A DNA stretch of 64,000 bases from Gemmata massiliana (GCF_901538265.1 NZ_LR593886.1:2480001-2544000), one strand, 5' to 3'. Shown: positions 1 through 9,700, counted from the stretch's first letter. The notes: a model not told the origin generated them from the letters alone. Made by a program: numbers and translations.

Positions 1-1
1 C

Positions 2-832
2 CCGCACTTCCCCCAGGACTTCCACCGGTGGGGACTGTTGCGCCAGGCCACGGCCGCGCTCCGGGACGACGAACACGAGTTCAAGACGTTCGTCGTGGAC
101 ACGGCCAACGGCGCGGCCCGGCTCTGCGCCGAGAGCGTGTGCGCGGAGCACTTCCAGAACTCGTGGGTGCAGTTCGACGCCTACGGGAAGGGATACGAGG
201 TGTGCCTCGAGCAGTGGATCGAGTGGCTCGCGGACCTAGACCGGCTCCGCTCGGAGCGCCTCATGTCGATCATCCTGCTCGCGCACACCGAGGTGAAGGG
301 TTTCAAGAACCCGACCGGTGCGGACTACGATCGGTACGCCCCGGACATGCCCAAGAAGCTCTGGAGTGTAACTCACAAGTGGAGTGACGCGATCCTGTTC
401 GGGACGTTCAAGGTTCACGAGGCCGTGACCGGCACGGGCAAGGACAAGAAGGTCAAGGGCCAGGGTGGGAGCCAGCGCGTGCTGTACGCGGGGGAGTCGG
501 CCGCGTACCTGGCGGGGAACCGGCTCGGGCTCCCGGCCGAGATCGGGTGCGGCGCCTCGGCCGGTGAAGCGTGGGCCAACTTCCGTAACGCGGCGGCCAA
601 AGCACGGGCCGAGGCGCTCGCGAAGGAAAAGGAAGCAAAGGCCGCGAAGGAAAAGGGCGAGGGCAAACCCACATCGGACGGCGCCACGCCCTCGGCTGAG
701 ACGCCCAAGCCCGAGCGCATCCGGGGCGTCGAGTACGACGAGTTCGATTCCCCCATCTTCCCCAACGGCGTGCCCCCGGACGCGGGCCAAACCGACCTGT
801 TCGAGAACTCGAACGCCGGCCCGCCGCACTGA
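2..832 (+). CDS. Phage AAA_24/Sak4-like ATP-binding protein, 5'-truncated by window edge
   Basis: The reading frame is open to the left edge, so the start and the Walker A region lie outside the window. What remains begins just before a Walker B-like strand (FKTFVVDT). It continues with the pattern of phage AAA_24/Sak4-type RecA-fold ATPases: a GKGY segment, a strand ending in LLAH, then a segment with YDRYAPDMP and a WSDAILFG strand. The last 80 residues are an Ala/Lys/Glu-rich charged tail. Such proteins are linked to phage recombination or single-strand annealing, which fits its place ahead of a replication-type gene in the early region. The family is recognised from motifs only; the recombination role is inferred. 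Confidence 0.72.
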   Translation, partial: PHFPQDFHRWGLLRQATAALRDDEHEFKTFVVDTANGAARLCAESVCAEHFQNSWVQFDAYGKGYEVCLEQWIEWLADLDRLRSERLMSIILLAHTEVKGFKNPTGADYDRYAPDMPKKLWSVTHKWSDAILFGTFKVHEAVTGTGKDKKVKGQGGSQRVLYAGESAAYLAGNRLGLPAEIGCGASAGEAWANFRNAAAKARAEALAKEKEAKAAKEKGEGKPTSDGATPSAETPKPERIRGVEYDEFDSPIFPNGVPPDAGQTDLFENSNAGPPH

Positions 833-885
833 GCGCGGGCGCGGGCGGATCGGGGCACGTTCCGGACTTCACTCACGAGCGACCA

Positions 886-1824
886 GTGGCGACCAAGTAC
901 CGCAAGATCGACCCGCGCGTGTGGCGCGACGAACGGTTCGTGGACCTCACGTCCGAGGAGAAGCTCGTGGCGCTGTACTGCCTGACCGCGCAGGCGAATC
1001 GGTGCGGGATCTTCGTGTTCTCCCCGGCGATGGCGGCCGAGGAGCTGGGAACGTCCCCCCAAACGTTCCGGGAACGTTTCCGGAACGTCGTTTCGGCCCT
1101 CCGTTGGAGCTGGGACGAGACCCGGCGCGTGCTCTACTTCCCGACCTGGTGGAAGTACAACCCGCCCGAGAACGGGAACGTGCTCGCGGGCAACTTGAAG
1201 GACATGGACGACCTGCCCGAAACCCCTTTGCTGGGCGAGTTTTACGCGAACACGCGGTACCTCCCGCCGGCCCTCGCGGGAACGTTCCGGGAACGTCTGG
1301 GGGAACGTTACCCCCAACGTCCGCCAATTCAGGAACAGGAACAGGAACAGGAACAAGAGCAGGAATTACCTCCTTCGGAGGTTTGCCCGGAGCCGTCGCG
1401 AGCGACCGCCTCCGAGCCCCCGGTCCTGACCGCCCCGACGACCGGAACGGGTGCGAAGGAGTGGCACCTGACGGCGAGCAAGTTGGCCGAGTACGAGGCC
1501 GCGTTCCCCACGCTCGACGTGCTCGCGGCGCTCCGGGCCGCGGTCCAGTGGTGCCGGGACAACGCCTCGAACCGCAAGACCGCCAAGGGCATGCCCGCGT
1601 TCTGCTCGCGGTGGCTGAACACGTGCGTCGGGCGCGGCCAGCACCGGCGCGCGCCTCCGACGGCGTCGGCCCCGGTGCCCGCGCCGGCACCGCGAAAAGA
1701 GTCGCCTGAGGAAATGGTCGCCCGGTTGCGCCGCGAGAACGCCCCCAAAACCCCGCCGAGCCCCCAGGAGCCGACGTGTACGACACCATCGAATGCCCCG
1801 ACTGGTTCGCTCAGTGGGTCGTGA
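886..1824 (+). CDS. Phage replication-initiation-like protein with repeat-rich coding region
   Basis: A 312-aa protein with a GTG start 53 bases after the previous gene. The N-terminal 100 residues (YRKIDPRVW, LTSEEKLVALYCL, YFPTWWKYN) look like the winged-helix N domain of phage replisome organizer or replication-initiator proteins. A Gln-Glu repeat (residues about 149-161) separates it from a helical C-terminal domain holding CRDN and CSRWLNTC. The coding DNA carries at least seven copies of GGAACGT in two clusters, listed separately as possible origin repeats. The end overlaps the next gene by 49 bases, as in a tight phage early operon. A replication role is inferred from domain shape, position and repeats; no catalytic motif was seen. 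Confidence 0.55.
   Translation: MATKYRKIDPRVWRDERFVDLTSEEKLVALYCLTAQANRCGIFVFSPAMAAEELGTSPQTFRERFRNVVSALRWSWDETRRVLYFPTWWKYNPPENGNVLAGNLKDMDDLPETPLLGEFYANTRYLPPALAGTFRERLGERYPQRPPIQEQEQEQEQEQELPPSEVCPEPSRATASEPPVLTAPTTGTGAKEWHLTASKLAEYEAAFPTLDVLAALRAAVQWCRDNASNRKTAKGMPAFCSRWLNTCVGRGQHRRAPPTASAPVPAPAPRKESPEEMVARLRRENAPKTPPSPQEPTCTTPSNAPTGSLSGS
1048..1320 (+). repeat. Iteron-like GGAACGT repeats inside the replication gene (candidate phage origin)
   Basis: Two clusters of the 7-mer GGAACGT or its complement lie in this coding stretch. The first has copies at 1048, 1062 (reverse), 1071 and 1082. The second has the palindrome GGAACGTTCC at 1279-1288 and copies at 1290 and 1302, with a partial copy near 1316. 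One more lies at 1175. Both clusters also encode a TFRER peptide, so protein constraint could explain part of it. Origins inside initiator genes are well known (lambda O). A (GGAACA)n tract follows at about 1331-1355. Confidence 0.4.
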
Positions 1825-2423
1825 GCTACGGGCGCGCGTTCGGCATCAGCGCCGAGCTGACCGACACGATGCTCCGGATCTGGTGGCCCGCGTTCCACAT
1901 GGCCCGGTTCGTCGAGGCGGACTTTACGCGGGCGCTGCCCGCGCTGGTGGGGGCCGAGAACCCACCGAACTGGCCCCGCGAGCACCTCGGGGCGGTCAAC
2001 CGGGCGCTGCGGGCGGCCAAGGACCAGCGCACCCGGCGCGCGCCCGAGCCGAGCGGTTCGGGGCGCCCGGAGGCACGGTGCGCGTGGTGCGGGGGCGACG
2101 GCTGGGTTTCGGTCCCGCACCCGAAGTACCTCGCGAACGGGGAGTGGGTCGCCCCGCACCCGACCGTGACGCCCGCGTGTACCCGATGCGATCGGGGCGA
2201 GCGGAGCTACCAGGCCCACTGCGAAACCGCGGCCGCGGAGCGGCGCCCCGGGCCGATGACGATCGACCAGTACGAGAAGCTCGTGGGCACGGCGTGGGCC
2301 GAGATCGTGGCCCGGCACGAGCAGGCGCAGCGGCTCATGGCCCGGGCCGTGTCCGCGACGGACGGTATCGATCGGACCCCGAACCTCACGCGACTGGCGA
2401 ACGCCTTCGCGATGCCCAAGTGA
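1776..2423 (+). CDS. Phage protein with a central zinc-ribbon-like motif
   Basis: A 215-aa protein with a GTG start inside the previous gene, suggesting translational coupling. The first half is helical and Trp-rich (WFAQWVVSYGRAF, WWPAFHMARF). The centre has CAWCGGDGW and, about 35 residues later, CTRCDRG, a two-knuckle CxxC...CxxC arrangement like a DnaJ-type or zinc-ribbon site. The C-terminal third is helical. I do not recognise the family. Its place between the replication-like gene and a winged-helix gene suggests DNA transactions, such as helicase loading or replication support. That role is inference only. Confidence 0.6.
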   Translation: MYDTIECPDWFAQWVVSYGRAFGISAELTDTMLRIWWPAFHMARFVEADFTRALPALVGAENPPNWPREHLGAVNRALRAAKDQRTRRAPEPSGSGRPEARCAWCGGDGWVSVPHPKYLANGEWVAPHPTVTPACTRCDRGERSYQAHCETAAAERRPGPMTIDQYEKLVGTAWAEIVARHEQAQRLMARAVSATDGIDRTPNLTRLANAFAMPK

Positions 2424-2439
2424 CCCACGAGGACGCACC

Positions 2440-2763
2440 ATGCACGACAACCGACCGAGCCACGACGGCGCGACGTTCGACCGCAAGTTCGATCTCCGGC
2501 GCCTCAACGACCAGTTGCGCCGCGTGTTCGCGGTGATGAAGGACGGGCAGTGGCGCACGCTCTCGGAGATCTGCGCCGCGACCGGGGACATGTCGCAGTC
2601 CGTCAGCGCCCGGGTCCGGGACTTCCGCAAGGCGAAGTTCGGCGGGTTCGTGGTCGAGCGCCGGCGCCGCGGGCAAGCGTCGCGCGGGCTCTGGGAGTAC
2701 CGCGTGATCGTCCCGCCCGAACTCGTGATCGTGAACAGTTCCGTTCCCAACCTGGAGGCTTAG
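2440..2763 (+). CDS. Winged-helix phage protein
   Basis: A 107-aa protein starting at ATG 16 bases after the previous stop. Residues about 22-85 form a winged-helix pattern. LRRVFAVMKDGQWRTLSEI is a first helix with the initial strand, ATGDMSQSVSARVRDFRK gives the recognition helix, and GGFVVERRR...GLWEYRVI gives the wing. This layout is usual in small phage proteins with a helix-turn-helix that senses or binds DNA. It may be a regulator of the early region or a replication accessory protein. No specific family name can be given. Confidence 0.6.
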   Translation: MHDNRPSHDGATFDRKFDLRRLNDQLRRVFAVMKDGQWRTLSEICAATGDMSQSVSARVRDFRKAKFGGFVVERRRRGQASRGLWEYRVIVPPELVIVNSSVPNLEA

Positions 2764-2765
2764 CC

Positions 2766-2996
2766 GTGCTCACGTTCCTGATCGCGTCCAACGTGCTGTC
2801 CCTGCTCATCTCGGCCGCGGCGCTCGTGTACGCCCAACGCACCGTGCGCGCGGCCCGGGGTGCGATGGCCTATGTCCGCAGCGCCCGGCACGACGTGAAG
2901 ACCATGCACGATCGGCTCACGTCCGAGCCCGTGCTCCTGCCGTTCCCCGGCTCGCGCCAGAAGCTTCGTCTCGTGGAGGCCGGAGACGGCGCGTGA
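2766..2996 (+). CDS. Small single-pass membrane protein
   Basis: A 76-aa product with a GTG start two bases after the previous stop. The first 20 or so residues are a continuous hydrophobic helix (LTFLIASNVLSLLISAAALV), followed by a basic and polar tail. The orientation would place the tail in the cytoplasm. Small one-helix proteins in phage early operons are often superinfection-exclusion or lysis-timing proteins, but nothing here shows which. Third positions are GC-rich and spacing to neighbours is tight, which supports it as a real gene. Confidence 0.5.
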   Translation: MLTFLIASNVLSLLISAAALVYAQRTVRAARGAMAYVRSARHDVKTMHDRLTSEPVLLPFPGSRQKLRLVEAGDGA

Positions 2997-3043
2997 CGTT
3001 CCCCGTGTTCCGTTCCCAACCCCGACCGTGAAGGAGTTCCGCA

Positions 3044-3385
3044 ATGCCGAACGCGCTCATCAGCACCCAGACCCTCAACGCCCTGGCGGACGGGTACGCG
3101 GGCAAGGCGATCGAGAAGTGCCTCGAGGCGATCAACCGCGACCTGATCGACCGCGGGCACGACGGCCAGGTTCGCAAGCTGGTCGTGACGTACACGTTCA
3201 CCCCGGACGCGCAGGGCCGGCTCAAGATCGCCATGAAAGCGAAGCACACGAGCCCGGACCTGGTGCCCCCGGAGACGATGGCCAAGTACGACCAGCGGGC
3301 CGGCGGGTACGTGTTCAACACGGAATGCGCCGGGAACCCGAACCAGATGACGCTCGAGGATCTGGAAGAGACGAACGACGAGTGA
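3044..3385 (+). CDS. Conserved-looking phage protein of unknown function
   Basis: A 113-aa protein. A clear ribosome-binding site (AAGGAG at about 3028-3034) precedes the ATG. The sequence has an N-terminal helix (NALADGYAGKAIEKCLEAINRDLIDRG), a beta strand (KLVVTYTFTP) and a second strand (RLKIAMKAK), ending in an acidic tail. The alternation suggests a small alpha/beta fold. It sits in the early operon directly before a DUF2303-like gene, a pairing seen in phage early regions. I cannot assign a function. Confidence 0.55.
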   Translation: MPNALISTQTLNALADGYAGKAIEKCLEAINRDLIDRGHDGQVRKLVVTYTFTPDAQGRLKIAMKAKHTSPDLVPPETMAKYDQRAGGYVFNTECAGNPNQMTLEDLEETNDE

Positions 3386-3464
3386 CAATCCCGTGTCACC
3401 GGGGGCGCCCCGGTGACTTCTCCAACCCTTAACCCGTTCCCCTCAACCCCACTGGATGACCGCA

Positions 3465-4247
3465 ATGGAAGCGAAAGCCCTTGAGTTCCTGAAGACGACG
3501 ATTGAAGCCGCGACCCCGGGCGAGCGCATCGTGACCACGGACCGCGAGCCGCGGCACGTGTACTACGTGCTCCAACCGGACGGCAAGCTCGAGCGGGTCG
3601 AATCGACCGGTGCGCCCGACGCGCACCAGGCCGCAGATCTGGACACGCTCGTGCGGGCCGCGCTCGAAACCCACGATAAGGGCCGCCGGGCGCCGGTGAT
3701 CTGGTACGGGCGTACCCAGGTGGTCGCGGTGATGCAGCCGGGCGAAGTGGCGCCCGACGTGTGCCGGGTGGCGCTCACCCCGTCCCCGCAGCTCGCGCGC
3801 CTGGCCGATTGGGACCGGGCGGGCAAGGCGAGCCCGAGCCAGGCCGAGCTGGTGGTCCTGCTCCGGACCCTGTTCACCGGGTGCGTTCCGGACGACTTCC
3901 TGCCCGCGGTCCGGGGCGTCAAGTCCACGAAGAAGACGGACGCCGATTCGCAGATCGGTCACGGGCGCGTGTCGCTCGGCAAGTCGATGATCGCGGAAAT
4001 GTCCGGTGTGGCCGCGATCCCGGAGCGCGTCACGTTCATGGTCCCGGTGTTCGCACAGGCCGCGGTCGAGATCCACGCGACGGTCCGGGTGGAGGTCGAG
4101 CCGGACGCGCAGAACGAGCGGTTCAACCTGTACGTGATTCCCGGCGACATTGAGCATGCGTTCGCCCACGCCGAGGAGGTGATCGCCGAGCGCCTGACGC
4201 GGCTCCTCGGCGAGAGCCCGATCCCGGTGTATCGGGGTACGCCCTGA
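3465..4247 (+). CDS. DUF2303-like phage protein
   Basis: About 260 residues. The ATG at 3465 is preferred because a weak GGA lies about 8 bases upstream, but the ATG at 3456 is equally in frame. The layout (MEAKALEFLKTT, a VIWYG strand, LADWDRAGKASPSQAELVVLLR, then a long central helix region and the strand pair ERVTFMVPVF/VEIHATVRVEVE) resembles the DUF2303/YfdQ family of phage proteins. Its function is not known to me. Members lie in phage early regions near recombination and replication genes, which fits. Confidence 0.5.
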   Translation: MEAKALEFLKTTIEAATPGERIVTTDREPRHVYYVLQPDGKLERVESTGAPDAHQAADLDTLVRAALETHDKGRRAPVIWYGRTQVVAVMQPGEVAPDVCRVALTPSPQLARLADWDRAGKASPSQAELVVLLRTLFTGCVPDDFLPAVRGVKSTKKTDADSQIGHGRVSLGKSMIAEMSGVAAIPERVTFMVPVFAQAAVEIHATVRVEVEPDAQNERFNLYVIPGDIEHAFAHAEEVIAERLTRLLGESPIPVYRGTP

Positions 4248-4418
4248 GTGATCTCCTGAGACAACCCGGGCGGTGGATGCAGTGCGGGGGAACCGGCGCG
4301 ATAAGCGACTCGCCGGGGCACGGGCGGGGTGGCAACCCGCCGCAAGATCGGTCCAGCACTCGGCCCGTGCTCCCCTCACCGGCCGCCCGGGTTTTGCATG
4401 CGCGGAAGGCGGTGCGTG

Positions 4419-4772
4419 ATGGGGATGAAGGTACCGCGCAACGTGGCCGACGACTGTCTCCGGCTCTCCGGCATTGACCCGCTCGAGGGTGCGAGTGAGT
4501 CGGAGTTTCAGGCGAAGTTGGTTCGCGAAGCGAAGCGGCTCGGGTGGGAGTGCTACCACACGCACGATTCGCGCCGGAGTGAGGCCGGGTTCCCAGACCT
4601 GGTGATGATCCGCGGGGCCGCGTTGATCGTGGCCGAGCTGAAGGTGAAGCGCAACAAGCCGACCGCCGCACAACTGAAGTGGCTCGAGCTGTTCGCGGGC
4701 ACGGGTGCGCGGGCGTTTCACTGGCGCCCGGAAAATTGGGCCGAGATCGTCGAGCAGTTGAGGACCGCATGA
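4419..4772 (+). CDS. VRR-NUC family endonuclease (Holliday-junction/flap nuclease type)
   Basis: A 117-aa protein. The ATG at 4419 is chosen because GGAAGG at 4404-4409 stands at good spacing; an upstream extension is Arg/Pro-rich and not family-like. The core motifs of the VRR-NUC branch of PD-(D/E)xK nucleases are visible. E at SESEFQAKLVREAKRLGW is followed by SRRSEAGFPDLVMIR (the catalytic Asp) and AALIVAELKVKRNKPTAAQLKWL (the ExK pair with the typical Q..WL helix). Single-domain phage members are thought to cut branched or flap DNA during replication, recombination or packaging. The stop overlaps the next start as ATGA. Confidence 0.85.
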   Translation: MGMKVPRNVADDCLRLSGIDPLEGASESEFQAKLVREAKRLGWECYHTHDSRRSEAGFPDLVMIRGAALIVAELKVKRNKPTAAQLKWLELFAGTGARAFHWRPENWAEIVEQLRTA

Positions 4773-5299
4773 ACGAACGCAAGGCACTGCTCGACGCGAT
4801 CGCGATCCACGCGGCCGAGGACACCCCGCGCCTGGTGTACGCGGACTGGCTCGACGAGCACGGTAAGGGCGACCTCGATAAGGCGACGGCCGAGTTCATT
4901 CGCGCGTCGTGCCTCGGGCGCAATCACCCGACCGGGTACATGCCCCGGAAGGCGTACCAGTGGCTTCACGATCACTGGCACCGGCTCCTTCCGCTGACGC
5001 TCGACTTGCACGTGCGCCGGTGGTTTGTGCGCGATCCGATCGCGGAGGAAGTCACGACGGACCTTCTGTGGTACCGGTCCGGGCGCACGCTCAATGTGGG
5101 GCTCTGGATGCCGGTCAAGTCGTGGGGCGGGGTGCTCGGGTGGCACTGGCTCGATGTCGAGTTCAACCGCGGATTCGCGCAGTGGTACGAGTTCCGCGAC
5201 GTGGACGTGTTCGACCAGGTGCGCGACAAGCTCAAGGCGGATCAACCGTTCGCGCGTGCGAAGCGGATTCCGGTTCGAGATGGTTACCGGGGGTGGTGA
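4769..5299 (+). CDS. TIGR02996 domain protein (planctomycete type)
   Basis: A 176-aa protein overlapping the previous stop by ATGA. Residues about 3-48 match the TIGR02996 repeat-companion domain: ALLDAIAIHAAEDTPRLVYADWLDEHG with AEFIRASCL. That domain is abundant in Gemmata-type genomes, where it usually opens proteins of unknown function. The rest is Trp-rich (YQWLHDHWHRLLP, WYRSG, GWHWLDVEFNRGF) and resembles the leucine-rich-like tails often found behind it. Its presence inside a phage early operon suggests capture from a planctomycete host. Function unknown. Confidence 0.75.
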   Translation: MNERKALLDAIAIHAAEDTPRLVYADWLDEHGKGDLDKATAEFIRASCLGRNHPTGYMPRKAYQWLHDHWHRLLPLTLDLHVRRWFVRDPIAEEVTTDLLWYRSGRTLNVGLWMPVKSWGGVLGWHWLDVEFNRGFAQWYEFRDVDVFDQVRDKLKADQPFARAKRIPVRDGYRGW

Positions 5300-5301
5300 G
5301 T

Positions 5302-6555
5302 ATGGGCACGGTACGGGTCGGGTGGGGGTTGAACGAAGTGGCCCGGAGCATCGGACGCGACCCGTTCGAGCCCGAGAAGCTCCACACGCGCGGGTTCGAT
5401 TGGCAAATGGTGCGCGTGGGGCACTGGATCGCGTTGGGGCCGTCCGTCCCCGGGAAGGGCGGGCGGGGGCTGTACCGGTGTGTGAGCCGGTGCGGTGTCG
5501 CGAGCGTGTTCCGCCGGGACGCGCTCGCGGCGGGTGCGACGTTGACGTGTGAGGGGTGTCGGGCGGGGGCGAAGGCTCCCGCCGCGGCCCGAGTTGTTCC
5601 TGAGAAATACATGCTCGTGTGGCACACGAGCTGGGAGGACATCGCGGTGGAAGAACGAACGAACCTCAAGGGCCGCAAGGCTCCGGCGGATTGGGACCAG
5701 TACGGGCGCGCGGCGCTGCTGGCCGTGATCGACCGCACCGGGCTCGGCCGGGACTTCGGGTGGAAGGCGTTCATCCGGGATTGCCACGAACTGGCCGGGG
5801 CGCGCACCGGTGCCGTGGTTCGGGTCCGGGCGGTGAACGATTCCCAGCGCCGAATCGAGCTGTCGATTCGGCCGACGAACGGGACGCACACGTTCGAGGT
5901 GGATCTGGCCGTCGGGCGGTCGGACCGGCCGTTCCCGGAGATCCGCAAGTGTGTCGAGCTGGCTCTCGCGGCGGACCTGCCAGCGCCGGCCGTCGCACCG
6001 GCGCCTGTTCAGGAGACGGTTGCGGTTCTCCCGCTCCCGGTTTCGGTCCCGGTACCCGTCCCCGCGCCGCCGATCCTGGCCGGGCTCGACCTGGCGCGGC
6101 TCCTCAAGATGCGCGACGGGTTCGACACGCTCATCAACGTTGGGAAGGATCTCCAGACCGCGAACGAGTTGAAGGGCGAACTTGAGGTCACGCTCGCTGC
6201 GGCCGAGGCCCACGCCGAACCGCTCCGGGCGAAGTTCGAGGCGGCCCAAGCGGTGGCGCGGGAGTGCGTGGTTCAGGCCGAGGAAGCTCAGAATGCGGCC
6301 CACGAACTGAACCGGAAGCTCGCCGAGGCGATGAAGGAACGGGACCGGTGCTCGGGAGAGCGTGCGGCGGCCCAGCGTGCGCTCGAGGAAGCGGAGCGCG
6401 GGTACACCCCGGCGCGTGAACAGGTGGAATCGGCGCGCCGACAGCTCGCTGAGGCGCAACAGCTCGAGAACGAGCGCCTTCGCACGTTGGGGAAGGCCGA
6501 CGAGCTGCTCCCGCTCCTGGCCGCGTTGCAGAAGCTGAGCAGCCCGGCCGCGTGA
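5302..6555 (+). CDS. Phage protein with zinc-like N-terminus and C-terminal coiled coil
   Basis: A 417-aa protein whose ATG lies two bases after the previous stop. Residues about 55-92 hold CVSRCG and CEGC, a possible zinc site. A middle alpha/beta region follows. A Pro/Val-rich linker (repeated VPVP near residue 250) leads to about 130 residues of Ala/Glu/Arg heptad-like helix (KLAEAMKERDRCSGERAAAQ and on), a confident coiled coil. It is the last + strand gene of the early operon before the opposite-strand AT-rich insert. I do not recognise a family; a structural or scaffold-like role is only a guess. Confidence 0.5.
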   Translation: MGTVRVGWGLNEVARSIGRDPFEPEKLHTRGFDWQMVRVGHWIALGPSVPGKGGRGLYRCVSRCGVASVFRRDALAAGATLTCEGCRAGAKAPAAARVVPEKYMLVWHTSWEDIAVEERTNLKGRKAPADWDQYGRAALLAVIDRTGLGRDFGWKAFIRDCHELAGARTGAVVRVRAVNDSQRRIELSIRPTNGTHTFEVDLAVGRSDRPFPEIRKCVELALAADLPAPAVAPAPVQETVAVLPLPVSVPVPVPAPPILAGLDLARLLKMRDGFDTLINVGKDLQTANELKGELEVTLAAAEAHAEPLRAKFEAAQAVARECVVQAEEAQNAAHELNRKLAEAMKERDRCSGERAAAQRALEEAERGYTPAREQVESARRQLAEAQQLENERLRTLGKADELLPLLAALQKLSSPAA

Positions 6556-6708
6556 CACTTTCAGGCCACCCGCCGCTCCCCAATGCGATCCTGTCGCCTT
6601 TGGGGGGCGAGTCGGCTGTTGTCTGGCGCTACCAATTCACCCACGGCGTAACACTGGAGCCGTTTACTGTTCAACATCGGCCGGGCCGCGGCTTGTGATT
6701 GGAACCCG

Positions 6709-9700
6709 CTATGCACCGGTTAGAATCGCTTTGACGCGGCGCAGAAAGTATGTCAATTCGGCCACCATCCCATTGGTCGTGTCGGATATTCTACCTTTTT
6801 CACGTTTTTCATTTAAAGATTGAAGATACTTGGTTTCTTTTTCATTTTCGCCTCGCACTCTCCATAGAAAAGATGAGTGTCTAAATAATCGAAGGAGTTG
6901 TGTCGAATCGTTTTGCATTTCAAACGCCCACCACAGCAAATCGTGACACCGATCGAATAAAGAATTAAATCTCTGAGTGTGTAGGTAGGAATATGTTGCG
7001 GAAAGTTCACGAAGTTCTTGAGCACTTAGAGGGACATTTCGAGATCGTTGCACCTCTCCCTTAATGACAATCGCGCGCGAGCGATTGTATATTTTTGATT
7101 TCGGAGAGAGAATTTTGTCAAGATGCTTGATTTTATCCTCGGGTCGAGTTGATTCTTGAGCTAAGGTGATTGCTATATTCTCGGCTAAGATGGAATGGCC
7201 GCGTGCCTTGGCCTTGCTTTCTAAATCAAGAAGCGTTTTGATTTTTTGTTTCTTTGCTGGCGCTTGTGACAGCGATATGAACTGAGCCTGAAGGGCAACT
7301 ATGCTATCATCCTTACTATGCTTTAGGGCCTCTGAAACGGCTATTTTCGATGCTTCTTCGTTTTTTATTGCTTGCTCGCATCGTGCGATATCTATCCATG
7401 CGTCGCCCAATTGATCGTCCGATAGGGTTCCACTATCTACCGCGGCTCGTAGATATCCTATTGCATCCGCATGGGCGCCAGTCATTCGTAGTGATTCGCC
7501 AAGGATTTTAGCTATCGTAGCCCAATCGCTGAGGTGTGAATCTTGACCCACTAGCTGGACAAAAGCTCGCGCTACTATTGCAGCGTCGCGATAGCGGTGG
7601 GCGGAATATAAATGCCTGAGATAATGAATGGCTAGAGTGATTCCTCGCGATACGGCCAAGTCGTCGCATCTTGTCTTAGACATTGAGATGAAATAGTGAA
7701 CCAGCGCAAACTCATTTCCAGGACCGTGGTCAAGATACTCTCGATATTCATGTGGAATTACACGCGGCTTAATTCGCCCCTCTCGCCATGTGCGGCCAAA
7801 ATAGCGTTCAATACCAGCTTGGACAATATCTTCACGCGATTCTTCGACGAGTAGTGTTTGAACGTAATCCCGCACTTGCCGTGGAGCTTTGAGAATTTTG
7901 AGGGCCGACTTAGTGACGCCGCGGTTACTACCAACTTGGGGCTGAAGAGTGTGAAGCGAAATTGCGTCGAGTAAGGCGAAATCTCGTAGTTTATTTGCGT
8001 GATCTATAAAGAATGGTTCCGTGGGTAAAAAGTGCGATAATGTGTCAAGAGTCTCGCCATAGGGTAGTACAGAAAGTACTTGCAAGAGTCGATAACTTCT
8101 TTTAGTTTGTGCATCTTCAGATCGCATCAGGTGGGCGACTGCGTGAATTAGCCCGTTGGGAACGCCAGCTTGCTTAGTATGGGTGTTCGACGAGGTTTCC
8201 ATGTCAGACTCGAGCGCCGCAGCTAGCGATGAAACCTTAAGAGACTTTAGTAACTTGTCGAGGTGGGCAGGTAGCCCTTCAGAACGTTCGTGTAGCTGTT
8301 CCACTACATCGGCTTCTTGCATCCAGGGTTCAGCATCAGGATGGTGAGTTAAGTAAACTCGAACATCAGGAACATCCAGGCCGCGTATTTTGATTGTTGG
8401 GAAATGGCTGTCAATTGGGTCAATGCCTGATATGCAGATGATTCGGAGATCCTGACAGTAATCGAGAATTGCGCCGATAACGTGATAGAGGCGATGGTGG
8501 GATTCGCCAGTGCATAACTCAGGATGGAGCCCATCTAAAACTAGAAATGCCTTCTTGCTACTGGCTATTAAGGCGCAGGCTTGCAGGAGCGGAAGGCCAC
8601 ATTGCTGATGAAATAAATTCTCAAAATCATCGACGCTTAGTGCTTCGCTACACCGAATGTGGAACGCTTCTGATGGGTGGGCGGGATCTCGAAATCTTTC
8701 AATACAAGAATCAATAAAGCCTATTTCTGCGGTCCAATCAGCAACTAGCCACACGACTCTTGATCGTCGCAAATGGTTTTCACATTCGACCTGCTCGTCG
8801 AGACGAACATAGCGATGCTGAGACTGAGGCTTTAGATGTAAACGGGGTAGCGAGCTAAGCTGCTCTCTTGCAGCTTGCTCTTCTAATGGCCCATCTAATA
8901 GGGGCAAGGTCGCGCGGCTCTCATGTGAGATGGGTGAAGATGCTGTTGGGAGTTCTGTTGGCAACGCGCTATTGTCTTCAAGTGTTTCTATATTGTATGA
9001 AAATCGCGAGACGACGCTGTTGTCATCTTGTAGTGCAAAGCTGTGATCTGGAGAAAAGCTAATTCCTCCGGACCGGTTGGCGATCATAGTGCGGGGCCAG
9101 TATTTTTCGATGCCATCAACCCCTTCAAACCAATATTGCCCGATGGTGTAGCCGTGAATGCGTTCGGTTGCATCGGGGCCTTCCCATGTCTCAAGACCAA
9201 AAAGCGAAGCCCCTTGCCGCAATCGCCTAGGATCAGAACCAGCTTCGCTCGTTTCAACAGCTTCTGGAATGTGCTGATGGCCGCAAAAATGTGCTAAAAA
9301 TCTGCCGGGGGGATATATCTCTTTTCGGAAGTGCGAGAGTGCGCGTGAGCTTAGCCAGTTGGGCGGTTGATGGGTGAGTAAGACAGATGCAGTTTTTTGA
9401 CTCAGCCATGTGCTTGGGGCGCCATTGCATACTGCGTTAAGTTGCGCCACATGTAGGTCCAGTTTTTTCGTGTAGTCGCCTTTGCTAATCTGAAGGAATG
9501 TTGTATTTAGTCCAACTATTCCGAATTTGATTTTTGCTTTTTCAAATGTGGAGCTGAAGTCGCCCGGTAGTAATCCTTTTATGCTCTTCAATACAGGGAT
9601 TCGTATATTGGATATCCATTTGGTATAATTAGAAAAGCAGTTATCTATTGCGACTCTGTACTCCGATGATGGATCGGTCCAGAAGATTTCTCGAATTTGT

